A stretch of 64,000 nucleotides of DNA from an uncultured Spirochaetales bacterium. GTDB lineage: Bacteria; Spirochaetota; Spirochaetia; Sphaerochaetales; Sphaerochaetaceae. Shown here in pieces: positions 33,185-42,237 of this stretch (within the stretch, counting starts at the first letter, position 1; every line of letters starts with the position of its first letter). The position numbers and the translations under genes are program-made. The stretch covers positions 1 through 64,000 of the forward strand of contig CALXRC010000002.1 of assembly GCA_944390865.1 (NCBI GenBank). The letters run 5' to 3'. The notes below the pieces were generated by a model. It saw nothing but the letters and a program-made list of their open reading frames with translations, was not told the origin of the DNA and searched no databases.

Positions 33185-33280
33185 AACATTCAAAAAGAGT
33201 TCTTTTTTGGACGTGCAAGATTCCTCCATTCGAAGAATACGGATCCTCTCCGCAGAAAACAGCGGGGAGGATTTCTTTTT
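33185..33280 (+). ncRNA. Candidate small RNA (about 95 nt)
   Basis: Between a promoter at 33150-33178 and a terminator at 33243-33280 lies a short unit with no ORF. It can form a 7-bp hairpin (AAAAAGA/TCTTTTT near 33195-33210), leaves a pyrimidine stretch GATTCCTCCATTC unpaired, and ends in the terminator stem. The CCTCC could pair with Shine-Dalgarno sequences, as in trans-acting sRNAs. It has none of the conserved features of SRP RNA, 6S RNA or tmRNA. It is a prediction from signals only. Confidence 0.4.
33243..33280 (+). terminator. Strong intrinsic terminator
   Basis: ATCCTC-T-CCGC pairs with GCGG-G-GAGGAT (about 10 bp, 8-nt loop), followed by TTCTTTTT. It ends the candidate small RNA. 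Confidence 0.85.
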
Positions 33281-33343
33281 GAAAAGCGTTTATGACGCAG
33301 CAGCCGCATCCGGACATGAAAGAGGAAAACACTGGCAGGGATG

Positions 33344-33376
33344 AAAAAATCCCTGCAGACGCAAGGACTGCAGGGA
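33344..33376 (-). terminator. Intrinsic terminator of the gntP-glycerate kinase operon
   Basis: Perfect 9-bp stem TCCCTGCAG/CTGCAGGGA (33350-33376) followed on the minus strand by TTTTTTC. It lies just after the kinase stop codon. Confidence 0.85.
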
Positions 33377-33384
33377 CGATACGT

Positions 33385-34521
33385 TCACTCGCCTTTTACT
33401 GATTTTATGAAACGGACAATGTTGTCCATTGTCAGCGCCATATCGCTCTCAGCGCGCAGGCGGGCTTCCTTATAGGGAACAGCCACTCTGTTGATAGAGA
33501 AAATGCCGGTCACGCCCTCATCGTATGCGGCATCGATATCATCTGCGATATCGCCGACCACAGCGATGACAGGCACACCGAGACGCTTTGCCTTGCGGGC
33601 AACGCCGATGACAACCTTTCCTCTGAGCGACTGGCTGTCAATCTTGCCTTCTCCGGTGAAGATCCAGTCAGCACCGCGTGCAAGGTCATCAAAACCTGTC
33701 ACATCAAGGACAGTGTCGATTCCCATCTGGAGTCTTGCATTGAAGAAAGCCTTCATGCCTCCGCCCATTCCGCCGGCAGCACCGCTTCCGGGAATGGCCT
33801 GAAGATCGATGCCAAGCTGGCTCTCAACAAGAGAAGAGAGCTTTTTCATTCTCTCGTCAAGAAAGCTCACCATCTCTTCATCAGCCCCTTTCTGAGGCCC
33901 GTAGACAGCAGCTGCTCCAGAAGGACCGTAGAACGGGTTGTCAATGTCGCACATGGCAGTGATTTCCAGCTTACTCACGCTCTCATCCATCGTCGAAAGA
34001 TCAATTGAAGCTATCCTGTCCAGTGTGGCTCCTGTCGGAACAAAAGACTTTCCCTCCCCGTCAAGGAAGGTGACGCCGCAGGCGGCAGCCGCGCCGCAGC
34101 CTGCATCATTGGTTGCAGAGCCGCCAAGACCTATGACAATGCGGCCAGCACCTTTTTTTGCCGCATCAAGTATGAGCTCGCCGACGCCGTATGTGGTTGT
34201 CTTCGACGGATCTTTCCTGTCTCCGACAAGAGGAAGCCCTGAAGATGCGGCCATCTCTATGACTGCTGTATTGTCTGGCAGAAGACCATAGAAACTGTCA
34301 ATCTCTTCTCCCCACGGCCCCTGAGTCCTGATGCTTATCTTCTCTCCGCCCAGAGCGGTAAGGAAGGAGTCTACACTGCCCTCCCCGCCGTCGGCGACGG
34401 GGATGCTGACAATCTGGCACTCAGGCCAGTACTTCAGAATCTGAGCCTTCATGACAGCTATGATTCTGGAACTGGACATCGTGCCCTTGAATGAATCCGG
34501 AATGAGAACAGCCTTTCTCAT
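33385..34521 (-). CDS. Glycerate kinase (GarK/GlxK family)
   Basis: 378 aa, family length. It phosphorylates D-glycerate, most likely to 2-phosphoglycerate. Seen: the N-terminal VLIPDSFKGTMSS, PVADGGEGSVDSF, GLGGSATNDAGCGAA and the C-terminal DWIFTGEGKIDSQSLRGKV, all conserved in this kinase family. It is the second gene of an operon with a GntP-type permease 8 nt upstream, pointing to uptake and use of glycerate or a related sugar acid. A strong terminator follows. Confidence 0.93.
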   Translation of the reverse strand: MRKAVLIPDSFKGTMSSSRIIAVMKAQILKYWPECQIVSIPVADGGEGSVDSFLTALGGEKISIRTQGPWGEEIDSFYGLLPDNTAVIEMAASSGLPLVGDRKDPSKTTTYGVGELILDAAKKGAGRIVIGLGGSATNDAGCGAAAACGVTFLDGEGKSFVPTGATLDRIASIDLSTMDESVSKLEITAMCDIDNPFYGPSGAAAVYGPQKGADEEMVSFLDERMKKLSSLVESQLGIDLQAIPGSGAAGGMGGGMKAFFNARLQMGIDTVLDVTGFDDLARGADWIFTGEGKIDSQSLRGKVVIGVARKAKRLGVPVIAVVGDIADDIDAAYDEGVTGIFSINRVAVPYKEARLRAESDMALTMDNIVRFIKSVKGE

Positions 34522-34529
34522 GCGCTGCC

Positions 34530-35903
34530 TCAGATCAGGAAGAGAGAGAGAATGAAGACGAAGATCATTCCGACAACACCCATGATGCCTGTCATTGCGG
34601 ACTGAGTCTTATAGCCGTCCTCCATCTCGATATGACCAAACTTCGTGACAACCCAGAAGTAAGAATCGTTTGCATGAGAGACCGTCATTGCACCGGCTGC
34701 GATGGCCATGACAGTCAGGACGCCTGCCATAGGTGTGCTGAGGCCGAGCAGGTTCATCATTGAACCCGGATCTGTGATCATGCCCATGATGCCGGCAGTT
34801 GTTGTCAGTGCAACAGTTGAAGAACCCTGGGCAGTCTTCAGGATGGCTGAGACGATGAACGGGAAGAAGATTCCGATTGTTGAAAGCACTGCCGCATGCT
34901 CCTGCATGTACCCTACAAAGCCAGCTTCAGAGATAACGCGGCCGAGAACACCGCCGGCAGCTGTGATGAAGAGAATCGGACCTACTGTCTTGAGAGTATC
35001 ATCAACGATTGAGTAGAAGTCCTTCATCTGCTTGCGCTGTGCAAGAAGGATGACGCCGAAGACTGTTCCGATTGCAAGTGCGATGATAGGTGTGCCGATG
35101 AAGGCAAAGAAAGTTGCTGCGGGACCTGTCCATCCAGCCATTGAGGAGATAGATCCGATAGCCATTGCGATGATAGGAACAATAATGGGAGCAAGGGCCA
35201 TGAAGCCGTTCGGGAGCTTGCCGAAGCTCTTGAGCAGCTTCTCATACTCCTCCTGACTGACTTCGTTCTGATCCTCAACTGTCTTGACCCTCTTTCCAAT
35301 GTAATTCGCATAGAAATATGCGGCGATGAGACATGGAATAGAGACAAGGGCGCCGATGCCCATGACAAGCAGCAGATGGTCACCCACTCCGAGAGAGCTG
35401 GCTGCAGCAATCGGGCCCGGTGTAGGCGGAATGAATACGTGTGATGTATAAAGGCCTGCGGACAGAGCCACTGTGAGAGCTACAGAAGAATAGCCTGTGC
35501 GCTTCTGCAGTGCACCTCTGATCGGATCCAGGATAACAAAGCCTGAATCGCAGAAGACAGGGATTGAGACCACCCAGCCCATAAGCTCGACAGCGATGTC
35601 GGGATGCTTCTTTCCAACAAGCTTCACAACCATTTCCGCAAGCTTGAGAGCACCTCCCGTCTTCTCAAGCATCGTTCCGATCAGTGCGCCCAGAATGATG
35701 ACAATGCCAATGCTGGAGAATGTTCCGCTGAAGCCTGCGCCGATCATTGTAGGTATATTCGCAAGCGGAATACCTACGACAATCGCAAGAATCAGGGAGA
35801 TTCCCATAAGGGCGATAAAAGGATGCAGCTTGAACTTGCTGATTGCAACGATCATCACGACAATAGCGATAACGAATGAAATGATAAGACCGATACCACT
35901 CAT
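34530..35903 (-). CDS. GntP-family permease (gluconate/glycerate-type sugar acid transporter)
   Basis: 457 aa with about 12-14 hydrophobic segments. GntP family segments include GAGFSGTFSSIGIVIILGALIG, SIPVFCDSGFVIL, HVFIPPTPGPIAAA and the C-terminal ALTTTAGIMG and SHANDSYFWVV. It is a proton-coupled sugar-acid importer in the inner membrane. Next to glycerate kinase, glycerate is a plausible substrate; gluconate-type acids are the alternative. The ATG at 35903 has AAGGAGGT 9 nt upstream; the longer ORF to 36074 is not supported. Confidence 0.92.
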   Translation of the reverse strand: MSGIGLIISFVIAIVVMIVAISKFKLHPFIALMGISLILAIVVGIPLANIPTMIGAGFSGTFSSIGIVIILGALIGTMLEKTGGALKLAEMVVKLVGKKHPDIAVELMGWVVSIPVFCDSGFVILDPIRGALQKRTGYSSVALTVALSAGLYTSHVFIPPTPGPIAAASSLGVGDHLLLVMGIGALVSIPCLIAAYFYANYIGKRVKTVEDQNEVSQEEYEKLLKSFGKLPNGFMALAPIIVPIIAMAIGSISSMAGWTGPAATFFAFIGTPIIALAIGTVFGVILLAQRKQMKDFYSIVDDTLKTVGPILFITAAGGVLGRVISEAGFVGYMQEHAAVLSTIGIFFPFIVSAILKTAQGSSTVALTTTAGIMGMITDPGSMMNLLGLSTPMAGVLTVMAIAAGAMTVSHANDSYFWVVTKFGHIEMEDGYKTQSAMTGIMGVVGMIFVFILSLFLI

Positions 35904-36207
35904 CTTGTCATACCTCCTTAACAGATGTGTGTCTTTGATGCTATTCTGAGGCCGCTTTTTCCACTTTTCAAGTAAAATCTGCTTTCTGTTTTTAAACTGA
36001 AGGTGATTTTTCAGCACCGCCTTCCGGCTGAGGAAGATGACGGTCCGCCTCATGGGGAGAATATTTTTCCACATGCATTGCGGACAGAAGATTCACCGTG
36101 CGTACACATTCAGGCACATAAACCACACTAAATTACACTAAGCAAATATTTCAGCTACGCTCAAACTTCAAGCCCAGTCACAATACTTGGCCTGTGAGGT
36201 AATAATC
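35904..36207. promoter_or_regulatory. Divergent intergenic region between gntP and the efflux operon
   Basis: About 300 nt without a gene. Two direct repeats of ACACTAA lie 10 bp apart at 36125-36131 and 36135-36141, about 67 nt upstream of the tolC start: possible regulator half-sites. I could not identify a convincing promoter for either operon, and I saw no RNA gene. Confidence 0.35.
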
Positions 36208-37524
36208 ATGAAGAAAAGATTATTGGCAGCCAGCCTGATGTCACTCTTTCTCAGTCTGTCTGTCTTTGCAGCCGGGACGGTGACTCTGGAAGAAGCGCTG
36301 GCCAGCGCTGAAGAGAACAACACTGATCTGGCCTCAGCAAAAGTCACGCTTGAGACGACAATAAGAAGCAACAGCCTCAGCTCTTCCCTGATTCCTGACA
36401 TTTCACTGGAAGGAGGACTGAGCTGGGACAATATGAGCCTGATAGACCAGAATGCGGGTTCAGGTTCTGGCAGCCTCTACTTCGGCATCTCCTGGGATAT
36501 CTCAAGCGGCATTCTCGCTGACAGCAGGGTGAAGAGCCTGAACCAGGACAATGCAGTGCTTACATACATGCTTCAGGCCGAGAGCGTTGAGGAAGCAGTC
36601 ACCCTGGCCTACTGGAACCTGTCCCTTTCAAAGAGCCAGGCGGAAAGCGCGCAGATGGCTGTCCAGTCGGCACAGGAAACGCTTGACTCAGTACAGGCCG
36701 CTTACGATGCAGGCCAGGCAGACGAGCTTGAGCTGAGCACAGCCAGGCTTGACGTGCTCAATTACCAGTATGAGGCAAGTGTCTATGAAAACAACCTGGA
36801 TCTGGCCTATACGGCCTTCAGCCAGCTGACCGGCATCCAGACAAGGGATTTCGAGCTTGAGGACAGGATGGACATTCCAGTGCTTGACCTGCCCTCTGCA
36901 GACGAGCTGGTCAGCACAGGAAGCACAAACAGCACCCAGCTGCAGTCACTGAGAAAGCAGGTTGAGATCGCAAAGGCGGAAACAAGCAGGACAAGGGCAG
37001 AAAATCAGCTGCCGAGCCTGACGCTGAGAGCCTCATACGGCCTCGGTTCAGCGGCCTCTGTATCAGCTTTTGATGACCTGTGGCATGATAACGCGTCTGT
37101 CTCTGTCGGCATCTCCATCCCTGTATCCAGCTGGATTCCCGGTTCAAGCGGCGATATCGCAGTCAAGACAAGCAAGGACAATGAAAAGCTTGCGGCAATC
37201 GCACTCGAGGCAGGAGTTGATGACCTTTACTATTCAATTGAAGAAGATCTGCTGACACTGCAGCAGACATCGCAGGCCCTTGAAATCGCAGAAGAAAGCC
37301 TCGCACTCTCACAGACCACATATGATCTTGTACAGCAGCGCTATGAGGCAGGCTATGTCTCAATTGACGATCTGTCGGATGCAAGACGGGATCTGCTGAA
37401 TGCCCGGCTTACCCTCAACCAGAGCGAAGTCAGCCAGCTCATCGCACTGTACAGCCTTTCCTTTGATACAGGAGTAAGCACCGATGAACTGATCTCAACA
37501 TATTCAGCACAGGAGCAGAACTGA
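36208..37524 (+). CDS. TolC-family outer-membrane efflux protein
   Basis: 438 aa with signal peptide MKKRLLAASLMSLFLSLSVFA. Two internally similar halves of long helices are rich in Glu/Ala/Leu/Gln (for example SLSKSQAESAQMAVQSAQ and LLNARLTLNQSEVSQ), typical of the TolC alpha-barrel. It should form the outer-membrane duct for the RND pump encoded downstream. The ATG at 36208 has GAGGT 8 nt upstream; a TTG at 36187 would add 7 residues before the signal peptide. It is the first gene of a three-gene operon with 1-nt gaps. Confidence 0.88.
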   Translation: MKKRLLAASLMSLFLSLSVFAAGTVTLEEALASAEENNTDLASAKVTLETTIRSNSLSSSLIPDISLEGGLSWDNMSLIDQNAGSGSGSLYFGISWDISSGILADSRVKSLNQDNAVLTYMLQAESVEEAVTLAYWNLSLSKSQAESAQMAVQSAQETLDSVQAAYDAGQADELELSTARLDVLNYQYEASVYENNLDLAYTAFSQLTGIQTRDFELEDRMDIPVLDLPSADELVSTGSTNSTQLQSLRKQVEIAKAETSRTRAENQLPSLTLRASYGLGSAASVSAFDDLWHDNASVSVGISIPVSSWIPGSSGDIAVKTSKDNEKLAAIALEAGVDDLYYSIEEDLLTLQQTSQALEIAEESLALSQTTYDLVQQRYEAGYVSIDDLSDARRDLLNARLTLNQSEVSQLIALYSLSFDTGVSTDELISTYSAQEQN

Positions 37525-37525
37525 A

Positions 37526-38467
37526 ATGGATAAAGAAAAGTCAAAGAAGAAATCACCATTTGATGTGATCATGAGCCTCATTATGACAGCAGTCTGTGTT
37601 GTCACAGGCATCGTAATAATCATTAACGTCACAGCCGGACAGGAGCAGACACTGGCTGTCAATACAGCACAGGAGGCAGCAAGCACCGTGAATGTCTCAG
37701 TTGAGACAGCCGCTTACTCAGACTTCTCAACCTATACAAAGCTTTTCGGCGACATAGTCACGGACAGCGCTCCTGTCGCCATTTACCCTGATGTCTCAGG
37801 CGAGATCACAAGCATAAACGTGAAGCGCGGAGACAGAGTCGAACAGGGAGACGTCATCGCTGCTGTTGACCAGTCACGCCCCGGCTACAACTACCAGGCC
37901 AGTCCAGTGGCCAGCACAGTCAGCGGAGAGGTCCTTTCAGTCGATGCGGCTGCGGGAGATACAGTCCAGACGACAAGTTCCATCATCACTGTGCTGCTTG
38001 ATGAGGAGCTGAAAATAGAGACCACTGTTCCAGAGCGCTATATCTCTTCTCTTGCACTCGGGAACAGCTCTACATTCACAGTCACGGCCTGGCCTGAAAA
38101 GACATACAGCGCCACATTGTCATACATTGCCCCTGTCGTTGACACAGACACACGCACTGTGACGATCGAGCTGACGATCGATGAGGAACAGACAGGCCTG
38201 CTTGAAGGCATGTTCGCCACAGTCAGTCTTGAGACAGAAAGAATTGAAAATGTGATAACTGTGCCAAGTTCAGCCATCAGCAGCGACAACAGGGGACAGT
38301 ACGTCCTGACAGTCAGCGACGGCATCGCAGCCAAGGTTTATGTTGAGACGGGAAGCTCTGACGGAACACGCACTGTCATCACTTCAGGCCTGAACGGAGG
38401 AGAACAGGTCATTACGGCAGGAAGCGCCAGCGAGAACAGCGCCGTCTCCATCGTAGAGGAGAACTAA
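37526..38467 (+). CDS. Periplasmic adaptor (membrane fusion protein, HlyD/AcrA family)
   Basis: 313 aa. Single N-terminal helix (about 13-35), then the adaptor architecture: barrel-sandwich halves (YPDVSGEITSINVKRGDRVEQGDVI and ASTVSGEVLSVDAAAGDTV), a beta-barrel domain and a membrane-proximal domain. The helical hairpin between the lipoyl halves is almost absent, so this is the short-hairpin type. It links the RND pump to the TolC-like duct. One nt separates it from each neighbour. The protein has a membrane anchor rather than a lipobox. Confidence 0.87.
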   Translation: MDKEKSKKKSPFDVIMSLIMTAVCVVTGIVIIINVTAGQEQTLAVNTAQEAASTVNVSVETAAYSDFSTYTKLFGDIVTDSAPVAIYPDVSGEITSINVKRGDRVEQGDVIAAVDQSRPGYNYQASPVASTVSGEVLSVDAAAGDTVQTTSSIITVLLDEELKIETTVPERYISSLALGNSSTFTVTAWPEKTYSATLSYIAPVVDTDTRTVTIELTIDEEQTGLLEGMFATVSLETERIENVITVPSSAISSDNRGQYVLTVSDGIAAKVYVETGSSDGTRTVITSGLNGGEQVITAGSASENSAVSIVEEN

Positions 38468-38468
38468 T

Positions 38469-41400
38469 ATGAAAATATCGGAACTGTCGGTAAGGCGTCC
38501 GGTTCTGATGACGATGGTCTATGTCCTCATCGCCATCATTGCCGCAGTATATATTTTACAGCTCGACATAGCCCTCATTCCGGATACTGATCTGCCCGTC
38601 ATCTCTGTCATAGTCGACTGCGATGATGCAGGCCCCGAACTTATTGAGCAGCAGGTCGCCCGTCCGCTTGAAAACGCGCTCTCATCAATTGAGAACCTTG
38701 AGGACATCACAAGCATGTCAAGCGAAGGCAGCTGCTTTGTGGTGCTTGAGTTCGCATACGGCACAAATCTCGATGATGCAGAAGAAGATGTCAACAGCTC
38801 GATCACAATGCTGACCCGTTCGCTCCCTGACTGGGCAGGCAGCCCTCAGGTCATGAGAATGGACTCTATCAACACATCACAGGTGATGACGCTCTCTGTC
38901 ACAGGAGATTATGACATAGAGACACTGCAGCAGATAGCTGAGGATGACATTTCTCCTCTCATTGAAAGAATCGATGGCGTTGCAGACACTGATGTCTACG
39001 GTGGTTCTTCTGTCGTATACGAGGTGCAGGTTCATGCAGACAGAATGGAAGCTTTCGGACTCTCCTTCTCCGACATCTCATCTGCCCTGAGTGCCCGGGA
39101 TGTCCAGAGCACAGCCGGAGAGATTACGGAAAACGGCACCGACTATCAGATAGCACTTGATGAACGTTATGCCGACATGACGGAAATTGAGAACACAGTC
39201 ATCACCACCGTGAACGGCACTCCGATACGCATCAGCGATGTGGCAGATGTCGTACAGACAAGCGATGACAACAGCAGAGAGTCATATATTGACGGCGAGC
39301 CTGTCGTCTCGATTTCTGTGACTGCAAGCTCAGACAGCAATGAGACAACTGTCGCCGGCAGCATAAGAGAAGCCCTCCCGTCAATAAGGGAAGCTCTGCC
39401 TGAAGGAATCAGCCTTGAAATCCAGAGAGACCAGACTGAGATGATCACCGATACAATGGGCGAGGTCTGCAACTCAGCCTGGCAGGGCGTCGTGCTTGCG
39501 GCTGCAGTCATCTTCATCTTCCTCAGGGGATTCAAGACAACTCTCATCATCTCGCTTTCCATGCCGATCTGCATCCTGATAACACTGATGTGCATGTCCA
39601 TCGCAGGAATAAGCGTCAACAGCATGTCAATGGCAGGCCTCATCCTCGGCATCGGCATGATTGTGGATGCCTCCATCATCATTCTTGAGAACACATACTC
39701 ATTCCGTCTCAAGGGAGAGCAGAGCGCTGTTGCAGCCATTCTGGGCAGCAAGGACATGTTCAATGCCATTCTCGGTTCGACCCTGACCACGATCTGCGTG
39801 TTCCTGCCTCTGCTTATCTACAAGAATGAGCTTGAGATGATAGGAATAATGTTCCAGGACATGATCATAACAGTCTGTCTTTCACTGGGCTGCTCGCTCT
39901 TTGTCGCAGTCACGCTCGTGCCTGCGCTGTGCGGCTCGATCCTTAAAATCAACACAAGGACCCAGCGGCCTCTCAGGATCAGGCTGTTCAGGGCGGTTGA
40001 TGATGTTATGGTGAAGGCAGAGGACAAGCTGAGGGATGCCTATGCCCGGCTGCTGTCATTCTTCCTTGACCACAAGGCCATGCTCATCATTCCTCTTGTC
40101 CTCCTGTTCACGCTCTCCGTGATCAGCCTTGGCAATGTCGGACTGTCGCTGACACCTCAGATGACGAGTGACGATTCAGTGTCCCTGACACTGTCAATGG
40201 ATCCCGGAACCTCATCTGAAGTGATCAGGGAAAGAGTCTTTGCAATGCAGGATGTCTTTCTTGAGGTGCTTCCGGCAGAAGCCTATGAGTCAATCAGCCT
40301 CAGCACAGGCTCCGGCATGGGTTCAAGTGCCACTGGAAGCATCACTGTGAACCTGCCTGACATCACAATGCAGACATACAGCGCAAGTGAGGTTGAGAAC
40401 ATCATCAGGCCTTATCTCAATACAGCGGCCGATGAGAGCTGGACATTCTCCGGCAGCAGGGGAATGGGCTCCAATGCGATTGACGTGGAGATCAGAAGCA
40501 CTGACACAGAGCTTGCCCGCCAGACAGCCGATGAAATTGTCCGCATTCTCAGAATGGTTGAAGGCACAGACAATGTCGAGAGCGATCTGGACAACGGTGC
40601 GCCTCAGATTGTCGTCAGAATGAAAGACGATGAGGCCCAGGCTCTCGGCGTCACAAACTCTGGCATAAGCTCAGCACTGACTACTGCCCTGTCAGGCACG
40701 ACTGCTGTCGAGATCACGACCTTCAGCTCTGACACGACTTACGATCTTGATGTGGTGCTCTCAGGCGATGACCTGACAGGCATCAGCGGCCTGAACAGCA
40801 TCCTCATCCCGACATTGTCAGGCTCCTTTGTCCGCCTTGACACAGTGGCTGAACTTGAGACGACATCCGCACCTCTCACGATAACAAGAGAGAACAAGGA
40901 ACGCGTCAACCATGTCACAGCCGATGCCCTCGAAGGCTACAGTTCAAGCGATCTGCAGGCTGCGGTCAATGAGGCACTGGATACCTATCTTGTAGTGCCG
41001 GAAGGCGTGACTATAACCCAGGCAGGAGAGATGGCGGACTTTGCCAGCTACGGCCCTGTTCTGGTCATCATCGTCCTGCTGGCGCTCTTCCTGGTCTATG
41101 CGGTCATGGCGGCACAGTTCGAGTCGCTCGTTGATCCGTTCATCATCTTTGCGACAATCCCGCTGCTGCTGATCGGCGTCGTCTTCATACACATTGTGTA
41201 CAATCAGGACTTCACGCTGTTCTCGCTGGTCGGAATAATTGCACTTATCGGTGTTGTCGTAAACAACGGAATCGTTCTGGTCGACTGGATCAACCGTCTT
41301 GTCAGGGTTGAGCGAATGGGAGTCAGGGAAGCCTGCCTGTCAGCAGCAAGGTCAAGGCTGCGCCCTATCCTCATGACAACGCTGACAACGATTCTGGGCC

Positions 41401-41624
41401 TGATTCCTCTGGCCTTCTTCCCTGGAGAAGGAACGGAAATGATACAGCCTATTGCACTGACCTTTGTCGGAGGCATTACGACAGGCGCCTTCCTGACGCT
41501 GCTCCTTTCTCCTGTGCTGTACAGCATATTCAACAGAAAGAGAGCGCTTAATGTGGATAAACCAGACTCCCTGCAGAACCAGCTCCTCGAATACGACGAG
41601 CGCGTGCGCAAAGGTCTGATTTAA
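38469..41624 (+). CDS. RND-family efflux transporter (AcrB/HAE type)
   Basis: 1051 aa, typical length, with two repeats of one helix, a large periplasmic loop and five to six helices. N-terminus MKISELSVRRPVLMTMVYVLI and IALIPDTDLPVISV match the family. Helix 4 reads GIGMIVDASIIILEN, where AcrB-like pumps usually have two adjacent Asp; only one is present, as in the subgroup common in Gram-positive-like and spirochaetal pumps. With the upstream adaptor and TolC it forms a tripartite proton-driven exporter. The substrate is not predictable. A strong terminator follows. Confidence 0.93.
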   Translation: MKISELSVRRPVLMTMVYVLIAIIAAVYILQLDIALIPDTDLPVISVIVDCDDAGPELIEQQVARPLENALSSIENLEDITSMSSEGSCFVVLEFAYGTNLDDAEEDVNSSITMLTRSLPDWAGSPQVMRMDSINTSQVMTLSVTGDYDIETLQQIAEDDISPLIERIDGVADTDVYGGSSVVYEVQVHADRMEAFGLSFSDISSALSARDVQSTAGEITENGTDYQIALDERYADMTEIENTVITTVNGTPIRISDVADVVQTSDDNSRESYIDGEPVVSISVTASSDSNETTVAGSIREALPSIREALPEGISLEIQRDQTEMITDTMGEVCNSAWQGVVLAAAVIFIFLRGFKTTLIISLSMPICILITLMCMSIAGISVNSMSMAGLILGIGMIVDASIIILENTYSFRLKGEQSAVAAILGSKDMFNAILGSTLTTICVFLPLLIYKNELEMIGIMFQDMIITVCLSLGCSLFVAVTLVPALCGSILKINTRTQRPLRIRLFRAVDDVMVKAEDKLRDAYARLLSFFLDHKAMLIIPLVLLFTLSVISLGNVGLSLTPQMTSDDSVSLTLSMDPGTSSEVIRERVFAMQDVFLEVLPAEAYESISLSTGSGMGSSATGSITVNLPDITMQTYSASEVENIIRPYLNTAADESWTFSGSRGMGSNAIDVEIRSTDTELARQTADEIVRILRMVEGTDNVESDLDNGAPQIVVRMKDDEAQALGVTNSGISSALTTALSGTTAVEITTFSSDTTYDLDVVLSGDDLTGISGLNSILIPTLSGSFVRLDTVAELETTSAPLTITRENKERVNHVTADALEGYSSSDLQAAVNEALDTYLVVPEGVTITQAGEMADFASYGPVLVIIVLLALFLVYAVMAAQFESLVDPFIIFATIPLLLIGVVFIHIVYNQDFTLFSLVGIIALIGVVVNNGIVLVDWINRLVRVERMGVREACLSAARSRLRPILMTTLTTILGLIPLAFFPGEGTEMIQPIALTFVGGITTGAFLTLLLSPVLYSIFNRKRALNVDKPDSLQNQLLEYDERVRKGLI

Positions 41625-41645
41625 AAAAAAACTCATATCCCCTTC

Positions 41646-41680
41646 GCGGGCTGGAGAGTATCTCCCGCCCGCTCTTTTTT
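41646..41680 (+). terminator. Intrinsic terminator of the efflux operon
   Basis: GCGGGC-T-GGAGA pairs with TCTCC-C-GCCCGC around a 3-nt loop (41646-41672), followed by TCTTTTTT. It starts 22 nt after the RND stop. Confidence 0.9.
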
Positions 41681-41694
41681 AAGTGAGGACAGGA

Positions 41695-41736
41695 GAAAAT
41701 AAACAAAGGCTGTCAGTCTCTCCCGGCTGACAGCCT
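41695..41736 (-). terminator. Intrinsic terminator downstream of the hsp20 pair
   Basis: Perfect 10-bp stem AGGCTGTCAG/CTGACAGCCT (41707-41736) with a 10-nt loop, followed on the minus strand by TTGTTTATTTTC. Confidence 0.8.
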
Positions 41737-41803
41737 CTGATGCTCTGACGGAGCAATGTTGTGAGCAGCCTCCGTCCTTTGTATCTTTTCTCTTTGCTTT
41801 ATC

Positions 41804-42217
41804 TTATCTGCTGATCTTGACTTCTATCCTTCTTGGCTGAACCTCTGCCTTCTTCGGAATCGTCACAAGCAGTATGCCGCTCTTGTAATCAGCACTGATC
41901 TTGTCTTCTTCCACTCCTTCCGGCAGCGAGAAGCTCCTCCTGAAGGCCGGCATGCTTATCTCTCTTGCCAGGTACTCCCTGTCCTTGTCCGCCTTCATCT
42001 CTTCTGCGCTTATCGTCAGCACATGCTTGTCCACATGCAGCTTCACTGCCTCCTCATCATAGCCTGCCACCTCCAGCTCTATGATGTATGCTTCCTTTGT
42101 CTCATACACATCTGCAGGCGGGAACCTCCTCCCGCTGTCTGTCCATGTGCTGAACAGATCATTAAACACTGAATCCAGTCCCCATACCGGGTCAGATGTT
42201 CTGTAATAGTATCTCAT
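41804..42217 (-). CDS. Small heat-shock protein, Hsp20 family (second of two)
   Basis: 137 aa with an alpha-crystallin domain (about 35-135): FPPADVYETKEAYIIELEVAGYDEE, FRRSFSLPEGVEEDKISADYKSGILLVTIPK, and the C-terminal RRIEVKI in place of the usual IxI tail. It holds unfolding proteins in the cytoplasm. It lies 20 nt downstream of a second Hsp20 gene, with which it shares the same layout; they probably arose by duplication and may form mixed oligomers. Confidence 0.9.
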   Translation of the reverse strand: MRYYYRTSDPVWGLDSVFNDLFSTWTDSGRRFPPADVYETKEAYIIELEVAGYDEEAVKLHVDKHVLTISAEEMKADKDREYLAREISMPAFRRSFSLPEGVEEDKISADYKSGILLVTIPKKAEVQPRRIEVKISR

Positions 42218-42237
42218 CTTCTCTCTCCTCCTGTCTC

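Noticed and set aside
33185-33280. Considered whether the candidate small RNA is SRP RNA, 6S RNA or tmRNA
   Set aside because: No conserved SRP loop, no long 6S-type hairpin and no tRNA-like end is present.
39167-39790. Long antisense ORF inside the RND gene (207 codons), and similar shadows inside lysK, polA, nadE, nifS and rho
   Set aside because: Each lies wholly within a well-supported gene, has no RBS and has codon-mirror composition rich in Met, Arg and Ser. They are explained by the high third-position bias of the real genes.
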